Assembly: GCA_032207245.1 (NCBI GenBank) | Contig: CM063505.1 | Span: forward strand, 176,175,827-176,239,826 | Reading direction: 5' to 3' | Source: Pardosa pseudoannulata | Taxonomy: Eukaryota; Arthropoda; Arachnida; Araneae; Lycosidae | Length of the DNA: 64,000 bases | In this document: in pieces, positions 22,845 to 35,820 of the stretch | Position numbering within the stretch: the first letter of the stretch is position 1 | Layout: each line of letters opens with the position of its first letter | Notes under the pieces: generated by a model | What the model was told of the DNA's origin: nothing | The model's database searches: none | The model's input: only the letters and a program-made list of their open reading frames with translations | Program-made: the position numbers and the translations under genes

Positions 22845-23745
22845 ATAGTCAGCTTTTTACCTATGGTTTTTTCTTCAAAGGTCTGTGTTTGCAGTGTGGA
22901 CCGCATCACAAACTCATCTCTGTAATCTTTCGCTATTTTTTAAAATGAGATTTTTTTGAGTAAAACTGTAGTGTAGTCAGCTTTTAAGCTATGGTTTTTT
23001 TTCTTCAAAGGCCTGCGTTTACAGTGTGAACTGCATCACATACTCATCTGTGTAATCTTTCACTATTTTTTAGAATGAGATTTTTTTGAGTAAAACTGTA
23101 TTATAGTCAGCTTTTTAGCTATGGTTTTTTCTTCAAAGGCCTGTGTTTGCAGTATGAACTACATCACATACTTATCTCTGTAATCTTTCGCTATTTTTTA
23201 AAATGAGATTTTTTTGAGTAAAACTGTAGTATAGTCAGCTTTTAAGCTATGGTTTTTTTCTTCAAAGGCCTGTGTTTACAGTGTGAACTGCATCACACAC
23301 TCGTTTCTGTAACCTTTCGCTGTTTTTTAGAATGAGATTTTTTTCTGTAAAACTGTAGTAGAGTCAGCTTTTTAGCTATGGTTTTTTTTTCTTCAAAGGC
23401 TTGTGTTTACAAGGTGAACTGCATCACATACTCATCTCTGTAATCTTTCGCTATATTTTAGAATGAGATTTTTTTGAGTAAAACTGTATTATAGTCAGCT
23501 TTTTAACTATGGTTTTTTCTTCAAAGGCCTGTGTTTGCAGTATGAACTACATCACATACTGATCTCTGTAATCTTTCGCTATTTTTTAAAATGAGATTTT
23601 TTTTGAGTAAAACTGTAGTATAGTCAGCTTTTAAGCTATGGTTTTTTTCTTCAAAGGCCTGTGTTTACAGTGTGAACTGCATCACATACCCATCTGTGTA
23701 ATTTTTCACTATTTTTTAGAATGAGATATTTTTGTGTGTAAAGCT
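22845..23745. repeat. 129-bp tandem array, 7 copies, with trimeric higher-order pattern
   Basis: AGTCAGCTTTT(T)A starts a unit at 22847, 22975, 23105, 23233, 23362, 23493 and 23622 (spacing 128-131). Each carries CTTCAAAGG, GCATCACATACTCATC-like text and TCTTTC(G/A)CTATTTTTTA. Units 3 and 6 share TATTATAGTCAG, GCAGTATGAACTACATC; units 4 and 7 share TATAGTCAGCTTTTAAGC and ACAGTGTGAACTGC. The long period is therefore about 388 bp (three units). Confidence 0.95.
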
Positions 23746-25280
23746 GTATGAATAAAGCAGTTTTATAAAGACTACTACCATACAAATTACTCAACTGATC
23801 ACTATTTTCGTTATTCTATCATTTGAAGAGGTTTTTTGGTTTTGACATTTTTTGCACTGCACACACAATGACAGCATCCATCTGTAAGTGATATTTGTTG
23901 AGTAGTTTATTTGCTCAGTATATTTCGTTTTAGATTAAACATTTAAACTCTTTTTGAATTATATTTTATTTTATTAAAGGTTAATTTTTTTAAATCCTAG
24001 ATTCTCAGAAGTTACGTTTTTGTTATGAACGAAAAGCTTTCGTGTATTGCCTTTATTGTTTAAAAAGCTGTAAAAGAACAACAATTGAGACTGATCACAA
24101 TATAGATGTTCGAGAATTTTTATGTTCTAAAAAACCATGTTTTTAAATATTCTTCTCTCTAATTGATGTCCTTTAGGTATTTCAAAGAAATAAATTTCAA
24201 TTTCCCATAGATTTGTTAGACGTAAGACAAATTGGTGTTTGTAATAAAATCATAAAGTAGTAAATTTCTAATTAGGTTAACATGGTATTAACGGTTCTGA
24301 AGATTGTTTTCAACCCTCCACCATAAAAATTCATGGTACTGACTAAGAAAATAGAGGATATTAGTAATTATGGAGAATTGAGTCACTTTTTAAAATCACA
24401 TTTGCTGCGTTTTTAAGTTATGCTGTTTACATACATGCATGTAAATTAAGTACTTCTTAAAATAATATAGGTTAAGTTAGAACTGGATCACATTTCTAAG
24501 TAATACTAAATTTTAATTATGTATAGAAATGTTGATGAAAAATAATGGTGCCATGGTATACTGGTGATATATTCTAACAATACCGATTAAGTATAAATGT
24601 GAAATATATTAGCAGATGTGTATAGACAGTGGTCCAGCTTTCTCCTGCCACCTCTGGATAAAGATAGACCATGTTCTATGGGAGAGAAGGATCTACTTAA
24701 ATTCTAAGCAGGAGTAAATGAATCTGCTCTGATAAACACAAAAACTCAGTAGCAAGTTACTAAATAATGTTCTTTACAAGGAATTTATTCTGTACTATTC
24801 TGCTTGTAGTGAAGGGTAAAACAGGTAACTCAAACATCAATTATTAAAGAGTTAAATGTTTGCATGTGATGTTAAATTATAATAAAATTATAAATAAAAT
24901 GTAAAATATAAATGTTAGTAACTATTTTATTATGTATATTATATACATGTATATTATAGATTACAGTTAAGTAGACCTTGATAATTGTAATTATTATTAC
25001 TTATTTACAAGTAAGTACTGATAACGAAAATCATTGACAAGTAATTTGTACTAATCATATATATTTAAAAATCCATATGAGCTGTTTGTATGATCAGAGA
25101 ATGTCCTTAATATTGAAAACACAGCAACTAAAATTAAATACGCATATATGGCGAAAAATTATTGCTATAAATATTGATATTAATACTGTATTATTGAGAA
25201 CTTAATTTGTATAAAAATAAATTTAATTATTGCAATAATTTTAAATATAACACCTTTAATATTTTATATTTATAATAATA
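23746..25280. other. AT-rich DNA, no gene seen
   Basis: No convincing frame, array or terminal inverted repeat recognised. Confidence 0.6.
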
Positions 25281-25284
25281 AGAA

Positions 25285-25304
25285 TTATATATATATATAT
25301 ATAT

Positions 25305-25344
<40 letters not shown>

Positions 25345-25356
25345 CGTGTGTGTGTA
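25285..25356. repeat. TA then TG compound microsatellite
   Basis: TA run (with one TATTATA break) followed by about 35 bp of TG containing one GC. Confidence 0.95.
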
Positions 25357-25815
25357 TAAATTACGGAAGTTTTACATAAAATATTAAAATTGTAATATTA
25401 TATTAGAAATGATTCATCTCTCACAGTGACCAGGCAGATATGGAGCAATAAGACAGGATGTGTACTTTGGCTCCAACACTACTATCACTGTTCACTGGAC
25501 TACTTTTTATGAATTATAATTAATTTGAAGTGTTGGACCAAAGATATTATGAGATACTAAGGTATCAACTTACAATTAAAAAAAAATAAAAGAAACATTT
25601 TACACGATTGATTTGCATTAAGCATATTTTTCAGTCAAATACATAAACATATATAGCAAAAAACACTTAGCATAATATTTAGACCTGATATTACGAAATT
25701 ATATCGCTATTTATATTGTTTAGTGGCCGGATCAGTAACCAGATAAGTTGTAACAATTTCACCCGCTGCTTCATATCTTCCGGAATAACTGTATCTATCT
25801 CTCTATAAACATAAA

Positions 25816-25817
<2 letters not shown>

Positions 25818-25873
<56 letters not shown>
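25818..25873. repeat. CA then TA compound microsatellite
   Basis: AAACACACAC... passes into ATATATAT. It is the reverse-complement arrangement of the TA-TG tract 0.5 kb to the left. Confidence 0.95.
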
Positions 25874-25936
25874 ATGTATCTGTATATATATTTGTAAATT
25901 TACAAAGAGTGTTCACACATTTTTAAAACAATTTTG

Positions 25937-25938
<2 letters not shown>

Positions 25939-26009
<71 letters not shown>
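25939..26009. repeat. TA microsatellite
   Basis: Pure TA run ending in GTATATATAA. Confidence 0.95.
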
Positions 26010-26600
26010 AACAAATATGATAAGTTTATTTTCTAATATGTTTAATCTGATAGTGCTTTTGTTGAACTATCATGCATTACACCTGGCTTTTCAACAGTTG
26101 TTCATTTTCTCCCTCCTCCTTGATAATCTTATAGAGGCCATTCAACTTTTAGGATGTCACTTATAAAGATCAGGACACATATTAGGTGACTTGTGAAAGA
26201 TGAATTTATAAGAAACAGCTTCAATACCAGATTCATTCAATTATCATTTATACAGAAAATAGAGTAGTAGATTTAAAGATATGCCTTGTAGTTTTATTCT
26301 AATGGGTCGAAAGCAGTGTTTTTTGTTTTGTTAAAGAGATGCAATTTCTGCTTTGGAAATGGGTGTTAAAACATATTTCTGATAGTAATCCGAGTTAATT
26401 TAGGAATGTTTTTCTACTTTCTTATTTTAAATTTTCTGTCATAAGAGAATCCAGCAATAACCGTAAACCCTGTAACAAAACTTTCCCTGTATTATCTGTA
26501 TAACACTTTAAGTCACTTTCTCCTCATTTTTGATAGTAAATTGGTTTTTTTCTGTTGAAATCAGATAAGTAAATCCAAGCCTCTTTACCTGTGTCTTTAG

Positions 26601-27545
26601 ATTACCGTAATTTTGCACGTATAATCTGCGGGTACAATTTTTTATTTAAAAAATTTCATAAATCATCAGATAGTCTGCACCACTAGATAATTCGCGGACT
26701 ATACGTGCAAAAAATATGTATTTTAGTATGACAATATTAAATCATTTTATGAATAGAAACCTAAGTAGAGTAGAGTGCCGAAAAGTCTGGACCAGACTCA
26801 ACTAACTCCACCTTAAATTTTGAAATCATTTTTTTCTGCCACAGCTTAGGAGACAAATTTTAACGGAAGAAACATAGCACCCTACATTTCTCTGTTCGAG
26901 AACCCAGCTGTGTAAATTGTCTTCTAATGCAAGCCATTGGATTTTTCCACGGCGATTGGATCGCTTTTATCTCATATTTTTAATGTTTCCTTTTGCTTGT
27001 GCCAATTTCTTACTGCTTTCTCGTCGACCTCAATGTCGACCTTCTGAATTACTTTCAGCTTGAAATCAGCAGCAAAACTGTGACGATGTTTTAAAGACAT
27101 AATGAATGACCAATATTAACGCAAATCAAAACATTGGAAGCAAGGCACTCCGTTACGAGTGATTCTCGTGGTGAAATAAACTTCGACCCTCAGACTTCGA
27201 TCTTGAACCCATCCACTCGGTGTCGTCAATTGGAGCTGAATATCGATATTCCCGTACTCCAGGACACAATTTAAGATTGCACTACTTGCTACTACTGATT
27301 CGTTCTGCTATATGGGTTGTAATTTTTTTCCTGGTTTATTACAGATACGATACGATATTTTCTTGACGTCTCGTGAGTCGTGATTTTGTTTACATTTGAT
27401 CACCGGCCATTCACTCTACGTGCTCTTTTTCCCCTTCTTCCGATTTTGATGATTTGAGCAATGAACAACCATCAGATAGTCCGCGGTTGAAGAAAATTGC
27501 TTTTTAAACAGTGATAATCCTTGAACTGTAAGTGCGAAATTAAGG
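26601..27545 (-). mobile_element. pogo/Tigger-like DNA transposon remnant (extent approximate)
   Basis: The left part has an internal inverted repeat: TTTTGCACGTATAATCTGCG at 26611-26630 pairs with CGCGGACTATACGTGCAAAA ending at 26713. The phrase CATCAGATAGTC(T/C)GC occurs at about 26664 and again at about 27470, marking both sides. Between them the minus strand encodes a pogo/Tigger-type DNA-binding domain. Outer boundaries and a TA target duplication are not resolved. Confidence 0.5.
26975..27100 (-). pseudogene. N-terminal DNA-binding domain of a pogo/Tigger-type transposase, truncated
   Basis: The frame from ATG at 27100 reads MSLKHRHSFAADFKLKVIQ..., then VDEKAVRNWHKQKETLKI and a stop at 26974-26972. 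In BrkDBD/CENP-B-like DNA-binding domains the pattern is ...AAFKLKVI..A...GN..AAR.FGVDEK.VR.WRKQK..L. The first helix and the VDEK.VR.W recognition helix are clear; about eight residues between them appear deleted, and the HTH and DDE domains do not follow. Too short (42 codons) for most gene finders. Such proteins bind the element's own ends. Confidence 0.65.
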
Positions 27546-28093
27546 TATATTTTTCGTCTGCCAAATAATTTTTCCAACAGTAATCTGCACATTGCATTAC
27601 GTTAAAAATGCATTTCAAGTAATTTCGTGAACACCATATATCTTTTTGTTTTGACTAGTTTCAAGACAGGTTGTACAATTTTGCTCAGAGTGCTTGCAGC
27701 GATGTTTAAAGATTTTCCAGTATCTCTTTGTGGAGTGAAGATTTATTTTATACATGGGATGTTACTTTAGATTTAATAGAAAGTGTACGCACTTTAGTCG
27801 GATATGCATTGTTTTCCAATCAAATGTAAATTTTGACTTTTCTTTCCCTTTTTATTAAGTCTTATTTTATGAGAAAAAAGTACTAAAAACATGTATTTTA
27901 CATTTTTTCTATAGAAATCGAGTAAGAGTATTTTGCTTCGGAAAGTGCAATAATATATCCTGTTATCCTTTGTTTATTTTCCTGCGTACATATTAAAGTA
28001 CAAAATATTTTTAACGCTGCAGATGACATTTAAACTCTATTCCAGTTTGATACTAGAGACGTTGTTTGATTTCAACACTTAAATTTAAATTCA

Positions 28094-28840
28094 TTGAGTC
28101 AATATCGTTACAAAAATTTGCGAACACCTTCTGTACACTTACATATACAGGGTCACAAAAAATATAGGGACTTGAAATGTTTTGATTAGTATAAATTTTT
28201 ATTTCTATTTTAATATTGTCTTGTCAGTGACAATACTGCTTTTTTATTGTTTTTATTTAATGTATAATTTCTTTCAATGTAACTTACAACGCCTTGTAAA
28301 TGACTAGAAAAAAGCCTTCATAAACAAAATAACGCGTTAATTGAGTCAAAATCGTTACAAAAATTTATGAACACCTTCTGTACACTTACATATAGAGGGT
28401 TACAAAAAATATAGGGACTTGAAGTATTTTGATTAGTATAAATTTTTATTTCTATTTTAATATTGTCTTGTCAGTGACAATACTGCTTTTTTATTGTTTT
28501 TATTTAATGTATAATTTCTTTCAATGTAACTTACAACGCCTTGTAAATGACTAGAAAAAAGCCTTCATAAACAAAATAACGCGTTAATTGAGTCAAAATC
28601 GTTACAAAAATTTATGAACACCTTCTGTACACTTACATATAGAGGGTTACAAAAAATATAGGGACTTGAAGTATTTTGATTAGTATAAATTTTTATTTCT
28701 ATTTTAATATTGTCCAGTCAATGTCAATACTGCATTTTCATATATTTTTTCGTTTAATGTATAATTTCTTTCAATGTAACTTACAACGGCTTGGAAACGA
28801 CTAGAAAAAAGCCTTCATAAACAAGATAACTCGTTAAATC
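28094..28840. repeat. 247-bp tandem array, 3 copies
   Basis: TTGAGTCAA(T/A)ATCGTTACAA begins units at 28094, 28341 and 28588, exactly 247 bp apart. Each contains ACACCTTCTGTACACTTACA, GGGACTTGAA and ACTTACAACG(C/G)CTTG. The first two units are nearly identical and the third is more diverged towards its end. The phrase ACAGGGTCACAAAAAATATA resembles a transposon end, so the array may have grown from a MITE. Confidence 0.95.
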
Positions 28841-31800
28841 GAAAAAAATCGTCTGGTTGCTTGTAGAACCTTTTAATCCTATATGATAAAGTGGGAGTTA
28901 CGAAAATATTAATTTTCCTCCTGTCAAGGAAAGATTTGAGGATAATTAGAAAACTGTTACGAGAAAGATGTGATAGTGATGACAGTGATTTGCAAAATTT
29001 AAAAGTAAGCAGGCGATATTTTACATATTTTATTTTCATAAACAAGATGACGAAATTTGAACTTGGATTTCGATAGCAATTAATTATCGATTAAAGCTAT
29101 TGACTTTCCTCCTTCGTTCAATGATTAATCAAGTATAAAGTGGTAAATAAGTTGGTGAACTACCTGGGATTTTAGACACTGGATTATCTCCGAATAGGTT
29201 ATCCCTTGTTTAAGCCTGCATTTAAGAGTATTAATTTTTTAACCAGTTGTCGTGAAAAAATAATTTCATCAATATGTAATAACTGATTTTGAAAAATAAA
29301 TACATAATGTATACAGATTTATCCTTTCTCTTTAAACATTATGATTATACTGGTTAAGGGCGTAGTTTAATTAAGTATTTCAAGGGCAGAAGAATGAAGT
29401 CGTGTGCTAGATACTATTTAGTTACTTACAACTTCCTCTTTAGATTACGCTTTTCAAAACAACAATTACCAAGAACTGTGTTAATGATTTCATATCTTAC
29501 CTTCATAACTAGTAGAGTTATTTCTATTACATAAAGGCGTAGAAGGTCATTGTGATAAAACCTTACACGACATTAATTAGTATAGGATAATGTTTCAAGC
29601 AGAATATAAAATGTTTTAACTTTTAGAACAAATTATAAAATTCTCTTAATGTAGCTTTTCATTATTTAAATGTTGAATTGATGATTCGTCCAGAAAAATG
29701 CAGATAATTATTACGATTTCATAAAAAAGAAAAACACAGTAGATTTAATTAATCTATAAGTATTATTTATATTATTTTATTATAAAAATAAAAGTTAAAT
29801 AATTTAATGCTTTTTTATATAGTTTATGAATATAAATTTTTATTAATGGCTATTCAAAATATAACATACATGTATATTTATAATCATAGCATTTTGCAAA
29901 TTTACATTATGCTATTTCTTTAAAAAAGCACAAATGTAAGCATATATTAATGTTTTCTTATGTTTCTAGTGCAAAATTATTTACACAAAAACAATTTTTT
30001 AAAAAACTGGAATAACATTGTCCGCAGTATTAAACTAGGAAATTTCTAGATCAAAGTCGTTCAGCTTAGTTTACAATTTTTTTCACACTAAAAATAACTA
30101 CAAAATCAAAATTTTTCTTAACTGTAAGTCTAGTATAAAAAATTTATTTGAAGTTTTTCATTGCTTATACTTCCAAATCTGATTATATTGATGAACGTTG
30201 ATACCATCATTTGCTCTGAGCAAAACAGTGAAATTTCTCAAAATCCATTTTAAAAAATTAAGTCTGCAGAGTGAAGGGCTGTGTGATTTGAAGCACGATA
30301 TTTCTGAAAAAAGATCAGTCCCTTTACAAAACGTTGCCAAAATGAGGTATTATGAAATTGTTTAAGGTTTTAGAGAGGTTTCAGGTTCAAGTTTATTTCG
30401 CAGATAGCAAGGGACAACAATATCCAATCAATAAAAAAAAAACCCAAATCATTATGATTTCATTAACATGTGACACAGTACTGTTGACTTAGTTGCCCTT
30501 TCTACGCATACAAAATCTACTTTCAGTTACAAGATATACGTACTGTGATTAGTAGCTTTTTATTTACTTGACACCATTCCTGAATAGTTGCAGTTGTGCT
30601 AGCGTTGAAGCACTGTAAATGACAATTTACAGTGGTTGCAGTAATACTTGTTTATATGTAGATGATTAGTCTTGAAAATCAAGAGTTCGAAGCTCATGAC
30701 AAGCTGTTATTGTTCTGACGTTCAATTCAGAGTCTTTTCTGAAGTCTTCATGAATTATTTCAGCCCCTTACCTACGATTTCCTTTCTCTACACCATTCTG
30801 CGACCCTTGACTACTGGATAGCGTGGTTGACCAAGTCGTACTTACATAGTTCTAATCTTTGTGCATTTCATCTTTCAGATGACGTACTGAAAAAGGGGAT
30901 TCGAAGTACTGAGAATTAAAAAGTTTTAGAAATCTTACCGACAGAATTTACACAGTGGTGACAATTGATATCTTAACCGCATTTAAAGTTCTTTATCTCT
31001 CATTTTACTGCTATTTTTATTTTACAACTTTTAAATCAAAATATTGATTTCATTAACTATCCTATTTTATACTAGTATTAGAGTTAAAAATTTAAACCCT
31101 CATACCAGTATAAAATAGGATAGGCCGGGCCTAAGCTGGGGCTTTCACAGAAATAATCATAATAATAATTTCGCAAAAAATAACATGAGACTTTCGCTTC
31201 TCAGAGTTGGCCCTCTAAAAATACCCTGGGGTGCAAGTGACCCAGTCTACCTTTTCATTAGAATATACTGCAGTTTCTATAAATTTCCAACTATAAAGCA
31301 CGAGCTCTACAAATATTAAGGCTTCAGTGGTTACCCTCAAAGTCGACGCATTGTTCAAAAATGTCCTTTCAGGATTCTCCCTAAAGAAGAGTCAAGAATC
31401 AGAGTCGGCACATCCTTTTATAAACACAACCTATTTTTTTCTCAAATATTCACTCGACTCCCACTGTGCAACGTTGTCTAACCTTCTACGGCTAAATGTA
31501 AGTATTTATTCACATCAATATTTTTTCTTCAAACGGTTCCACAGAGCGGCCGAAAGCACTCTTTCAATGCTGAAGGAGACCTATTCTCCTCAGGGACACT
31601 TAAGGGCATTGCTAGGATCTTATAACTTTGATATAGAGATTAATTATATATCTATGAATATGTATACATATATTCTATTATATTATTATTAGTATAGATA
31701 GACATATAGATAAATAGACGTAATTATTTAACGGAAGAAATTTTGAGTTGGCTATAATTTTGCCTCTTTTGGGGACATATTTTTTTAACAGCATGTTTCT

Positions 31801-31910
31801 CAAAATAAAATTCAGGTTTAGGGAAACGGATTTACTAATTTAATTTTACACAATTAGTAATAATAAGTGAGGAAGTACTCATCCCAAATTTTGCCGTAGT
31901 GGATTTAGAC
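28841..31910. other. AT-rich DNA, no gene seen
   Basis: Several 60-120 codon frames occur, but none has both a start and a recognisable motif. The longest (31327-31692) begins without ATG and runs into AT-rich codons. Confidence 0.6.
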
Positions 31911-31912
31911 AT

Positions 31913-31913
<1 letters not shown>

Positions 31914-31972
<59 letters not shown>
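31914..31972. repeat. CA then TA compound microsatellite
   Basis: ACACACAC run passing into TATATATA, then scattered CACATATA units to about 32025. Confidence 0.95.
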
Positions 31973-31975
<3 letters not shown>

Positions 31976-32153
31976 TCATATATAAACACATATATATGCA
32001 AGTACACACATATACACACATATATGTAATGTAAAAACTTAACACTTTAATCCTAAACTAAAATTACTAACACCTCTATTAAAAAACCACCAAATCCGCA
32101 ATTTCTTCATCTTTTTAGTAGTCTTTCGGCGTTAAACTCTTTTGTTTCCTTCC

Positions 32154-32410
32154 TGTTGGCGAGCTTAACTCGCCAACCTATTTTGATGGTTAAGAGCACT
32201 TAAAAGCACTTATAATTTGAAGAGTAACAAATTCCTTTCTCAAGCGGTTAGCGTCCCCAAGGTTATATAAGGCTGCGCGACCATCCTTTGTCAGATTTTT
32301 GCTATGTACGTTGCCTAATAAAGATGTTATAAAACTTATCCTGAATAATTCGTATTCTTTTTTCGACCACGCTACATCCTCGAAGCATAGCAGGCCACGC
32401 TATGTTTCAT
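32154..32410 (+). mobile_element. Possible solo LTR
   Basis: It begins at TGTTGGCGAG, where TTGGCGAG-CTTAA-CTCGCCAA forms an 8-bp-arm hairpin, then shows a TATA-box-like TATATAAGG (about 32264), a GC-richer stretch and AATAAAG (about 32317). LTRs often start TGTTGG and contain TATA followed by AATAAA in this order. The 3' edge (a CA near 32410) and a 4-6 bp target duplication were not confirmed, and no second LTR is in the window. Confidence 0.35.
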
Positions 32411-32499
32411 ATATATGCAGGTACACACACATATATGCATCCACAGCGATACAAATTGTTTACTTACTACAAGTACTGATGATTTATTACTATTTATGA

Positions 32500-35400
32500 T
32501 GGAGTAAATGAGTTTATATTTTGCTATAGCTAGACTTCAGTTTCGAGAAGCAATCAGTCATGCTGTCCTGGAAAATGATATCCAAGAGGGAAAAATCAAA
32601 GGTAACTGTAAATTAACTTTCCTCGCAATAAAAGTAGGCTACGAGAAAAACAGCTCAACAGGTGGAAAAAAATGCTCGAAGTAAGCTTTAGATAGGAAAA
32701 CAAATTCAATCAGTTCATCCGTAATGGTTAAGTTATCAAGAGAAGAATATTGTAAAAAAAATGTATAAAATAATCAGGTAATTAACGAAATTTTCCTGTT
32801 TGCTACTGAGACAGAAATTAATTTACTAATCTAACATAGTTATACATGTCAATAACTTTACTGTAGGGATCTAAAAATGTTGTTAACAGAGCAGTTAACG
32901 TTGTAGATATGTACTCAACCAACGTTTGGGAGTGTACCATGGATTGCATTTAAGGTTCTAGTTTATTATTATTTAAATAATTTAAAACGCAAAATTATAT
33001 CACTATTATTAGTAACTTTGCATTGAATTGAATAAATTGGGTATATATAATGAGTAAAAAAAGAATTGTAGTAATTCCAGAAAATATAATTATTACTATA
33101 TAAAATATTCTTATAGATAGGTTTCCCAGTATTTATTAATTTATTTAAGTAATTATTTAACTCTAAATTATACTTTTTTTAGATTATTTTTCTCTTGCCT
33201 TTATTTTGAAATGTAGATATAACGTTGTTACCAAAATAGTTTACTATTAGTACTATTTCAAAGTATTTTTTCCATAATAACAGTAATATCAACTATTTAT
33301 ATTAGCAGCATAAATAATTCAGTACAGAAGAAGATAAACAATGCCAGAAAAAAATGAAATTTCTTAGACCAACTTTGATTGTTATGTTCTTTTGATTATT
33401 AATAAGTGACTTGAAGTCCAGAAGTATTGATATTACTTACTGAATAGCAGTAAGTAAAAATAACAGTCTTAAAATTATAATTTTTTTAAAAAGTAATAAT
33501 GACTTAAAAAATTTTAAAACTTCACTAGTAAAGGAAAGATCATTGAAAGGGAAAATTTGGCAGTAATAATACCTATAGATATTCTCTTTTTCAAAGTATG
33601 TTTTTTTTAAAAATAAACTATAGTAAATAAATTTTCCTTCCTTACAATTTCACATGATTGAACAAAAACGAATACCAAATAATATCTTTAAGAAAACCTG
33701 CACTTCTTCGATTTACATTAAAAACGTGTAAGAGTAAAACCAGAGTAAAGTAAAACAATAACAACTGAATTTTACAGTAGCCAGTAGCAATATATGACAA
33801 GATTGTTACAAACGTGCAGATATTTACAGATCGCCACTCTATTATAAAAATAAATAAATTAATATGCATTTTTAAGTATAATTATTTACTATTTTATCTC
33901 TTTCGAGATATTTTGAAGAATTTAAAAAAATTTCATCTTTCTCTTCATTATTGGTATTAAATGCAAAATGAAAAGAACATATTTAATTATGAGCTAATTA
34001 TAAAGGTTGAGAAACACATAGTGTATTAGTACAGAATATAAAATTGAATGAGTTTAATTTATTAATTGCATCTTTTTCTTAAGATTATTGTATGTCGCAT
34101 AATTTCCTATTTCCTATTGCAATATAATTTTCAAATGCGATATCTTCGCCTCTAGGAATTTTAGAAGGCTGAATGAATTCTGCTCTACGAGATTTATTTT
34201 TAGGACAATAAACTCTATTTACTGAATCTCTTAAAAATCAACCATCTTGTAAAAATTCATTTTCTAAATTGATCATTATGTCTGGTAGTTAAGATAATTT
34301 ACATAGTCTTGGTTGCAATAAATAGGGTATTTCTAAAATGATTTTTTATTATAGAAAATTTTTAATACCCTGGGTGACTTGTCATTTTGATTTGAATACC
34401 TATCCTCTACGGCTGCTGTTTTAAATCTAAATTCCGTGACTAAAAACTCAAATTATTAAAAAAGAGGCAAGTATCGTTAATTGTAGTCGAAGTTAATAAA
34501 AAGTTGTCTTTTTCATTGCTGTAATTATATTTGTCTCGAGGTACAATCTATCCTCCATATTTAAGACTCTCAAAATGGATAATCTGGGGTATTTCGAACG
34601 TTAGTTAGAGATGCCGAGGTGAAAAATGATTGAGAAACGCTGTTCGACGGTATTGAAAATTATGTAAAGGGAGGATACTTGTTTACCTAAGATTGATAGG
34701 ACGTCACAAAAAGTTTCAGATAGATTGATCACTTTTAGTACTATCAAGTTATATTAAACTATTATTTCAATAGTAAATTTTTTTCTTGTTTGTCAAACCA
34801 AGCTAAGAGCGTTTGAGGGTTTTGTATGTTTGATACCTTGGTTCTAAATTATCCATGTTCCTTAGCCATCATTTTAATTCGATTTCTGACTGGAAACGAC
34901 TGTCTGATTTTCCACAGTTTGTATCTGGTGCCAAAGACTTACTTCTGCGTATGTGTAATTCCATAGAAATTTATTGGGGTGGCACTACACAAGAATCGAA
35001 AATAATTAAGGACCATGAAACTTGTTAACGGGTGATTTTTCAAAAAAGAAAACGAAAACGAGTGCCATATCTTTTACTTTTTTGTTATCGTTTTTAATTT
35101 GATATGTGGGATCTGTATAAACCGAAATGATGAATCAAAACAGAAGTCTATTGTCAAATAAAACTGTCTTTAATAATGAAACACATCACGATGAATTGAA
35201 ATTACACAAAATGAATTTAGAATCACTAATTTAAACACTTGTTTACCGCTGAATACGATTGGAATACAGGTAAAAACAAATAGAATTAACACACACAGAA
35301 TAACATGCTAACAGCCATTTTACCTTAGCCCAGAATCGAAAAACAAAATAAAAACTTTACATGGTGATGCCATCTGTTGAAATAGAAAAACCATTAGAAC

Positions 35401-35600
35401 AGAAACTACACAAAATAAAAATAAAACAACTATTATGAATTAGTAAATAATTAAAATTAAATAGTAAGTCTTTTAGGAAGACTGAACAGAAAGTTTATTA
35501 TATTGAGTTTTATTTTTTGTATTTAAGAAAGTATGCTATGACATAATCCGATTAATTTTCAAATTAAAATAATTTCTTTTACTATGTATACTATATTTTA
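32500..35600. other. AT-rich DNA, no gene seen
   Basis: No frame, array or terminal inverted repeat recognised. Composition is uniformly AT-rich. Confidence 0.6.
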
Positions 35601-35620
35601 TTTGATTATTTTTAAAAAGG

Positions 35621-35806
35621 TTTGGTTTGGTTTGGTTTGGTTGGAGCGCTACGGTCTACTGTTTTGCACACGAGGGCTAATGAGACCGGGACCTACTGCT
35701 TAAAGCCGATTCCGAACGGCTACGAACATCCATGCCATAGTGGGATTCGAACCCACGAACTCCGGTACCGACGATCAGCGCCCTAACCTATCGGCCATCG
35801 TTCGGC
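35621..35806 (-). repeat. tRNA-derived SINE (full length)
   Basis: Same family as at 2000. The tail is at the left with four GGTTT-type units, and the tRNA-like head ends at 35806. A perfect 14-bp target duplication TATTTTTAAAAAGG is seen at 35607-35620 and 35807-35820. The B-box GGATTCGAACCC (minus strand GGGTTCGAATCC) is intact, so the internal RNA polymerase III promoter may still be recognisable. Confidence 0.92.
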
Positions 35807-35820
35807 TATTTTTAAAAAGG

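Noticed and set aside
31327..31692. 121-codon plus-strand frame
   Set aside because: No ATG at its start, no splice acceptor found, no recognisable motif, and an AT-repeat tail (YTYILLYYY).
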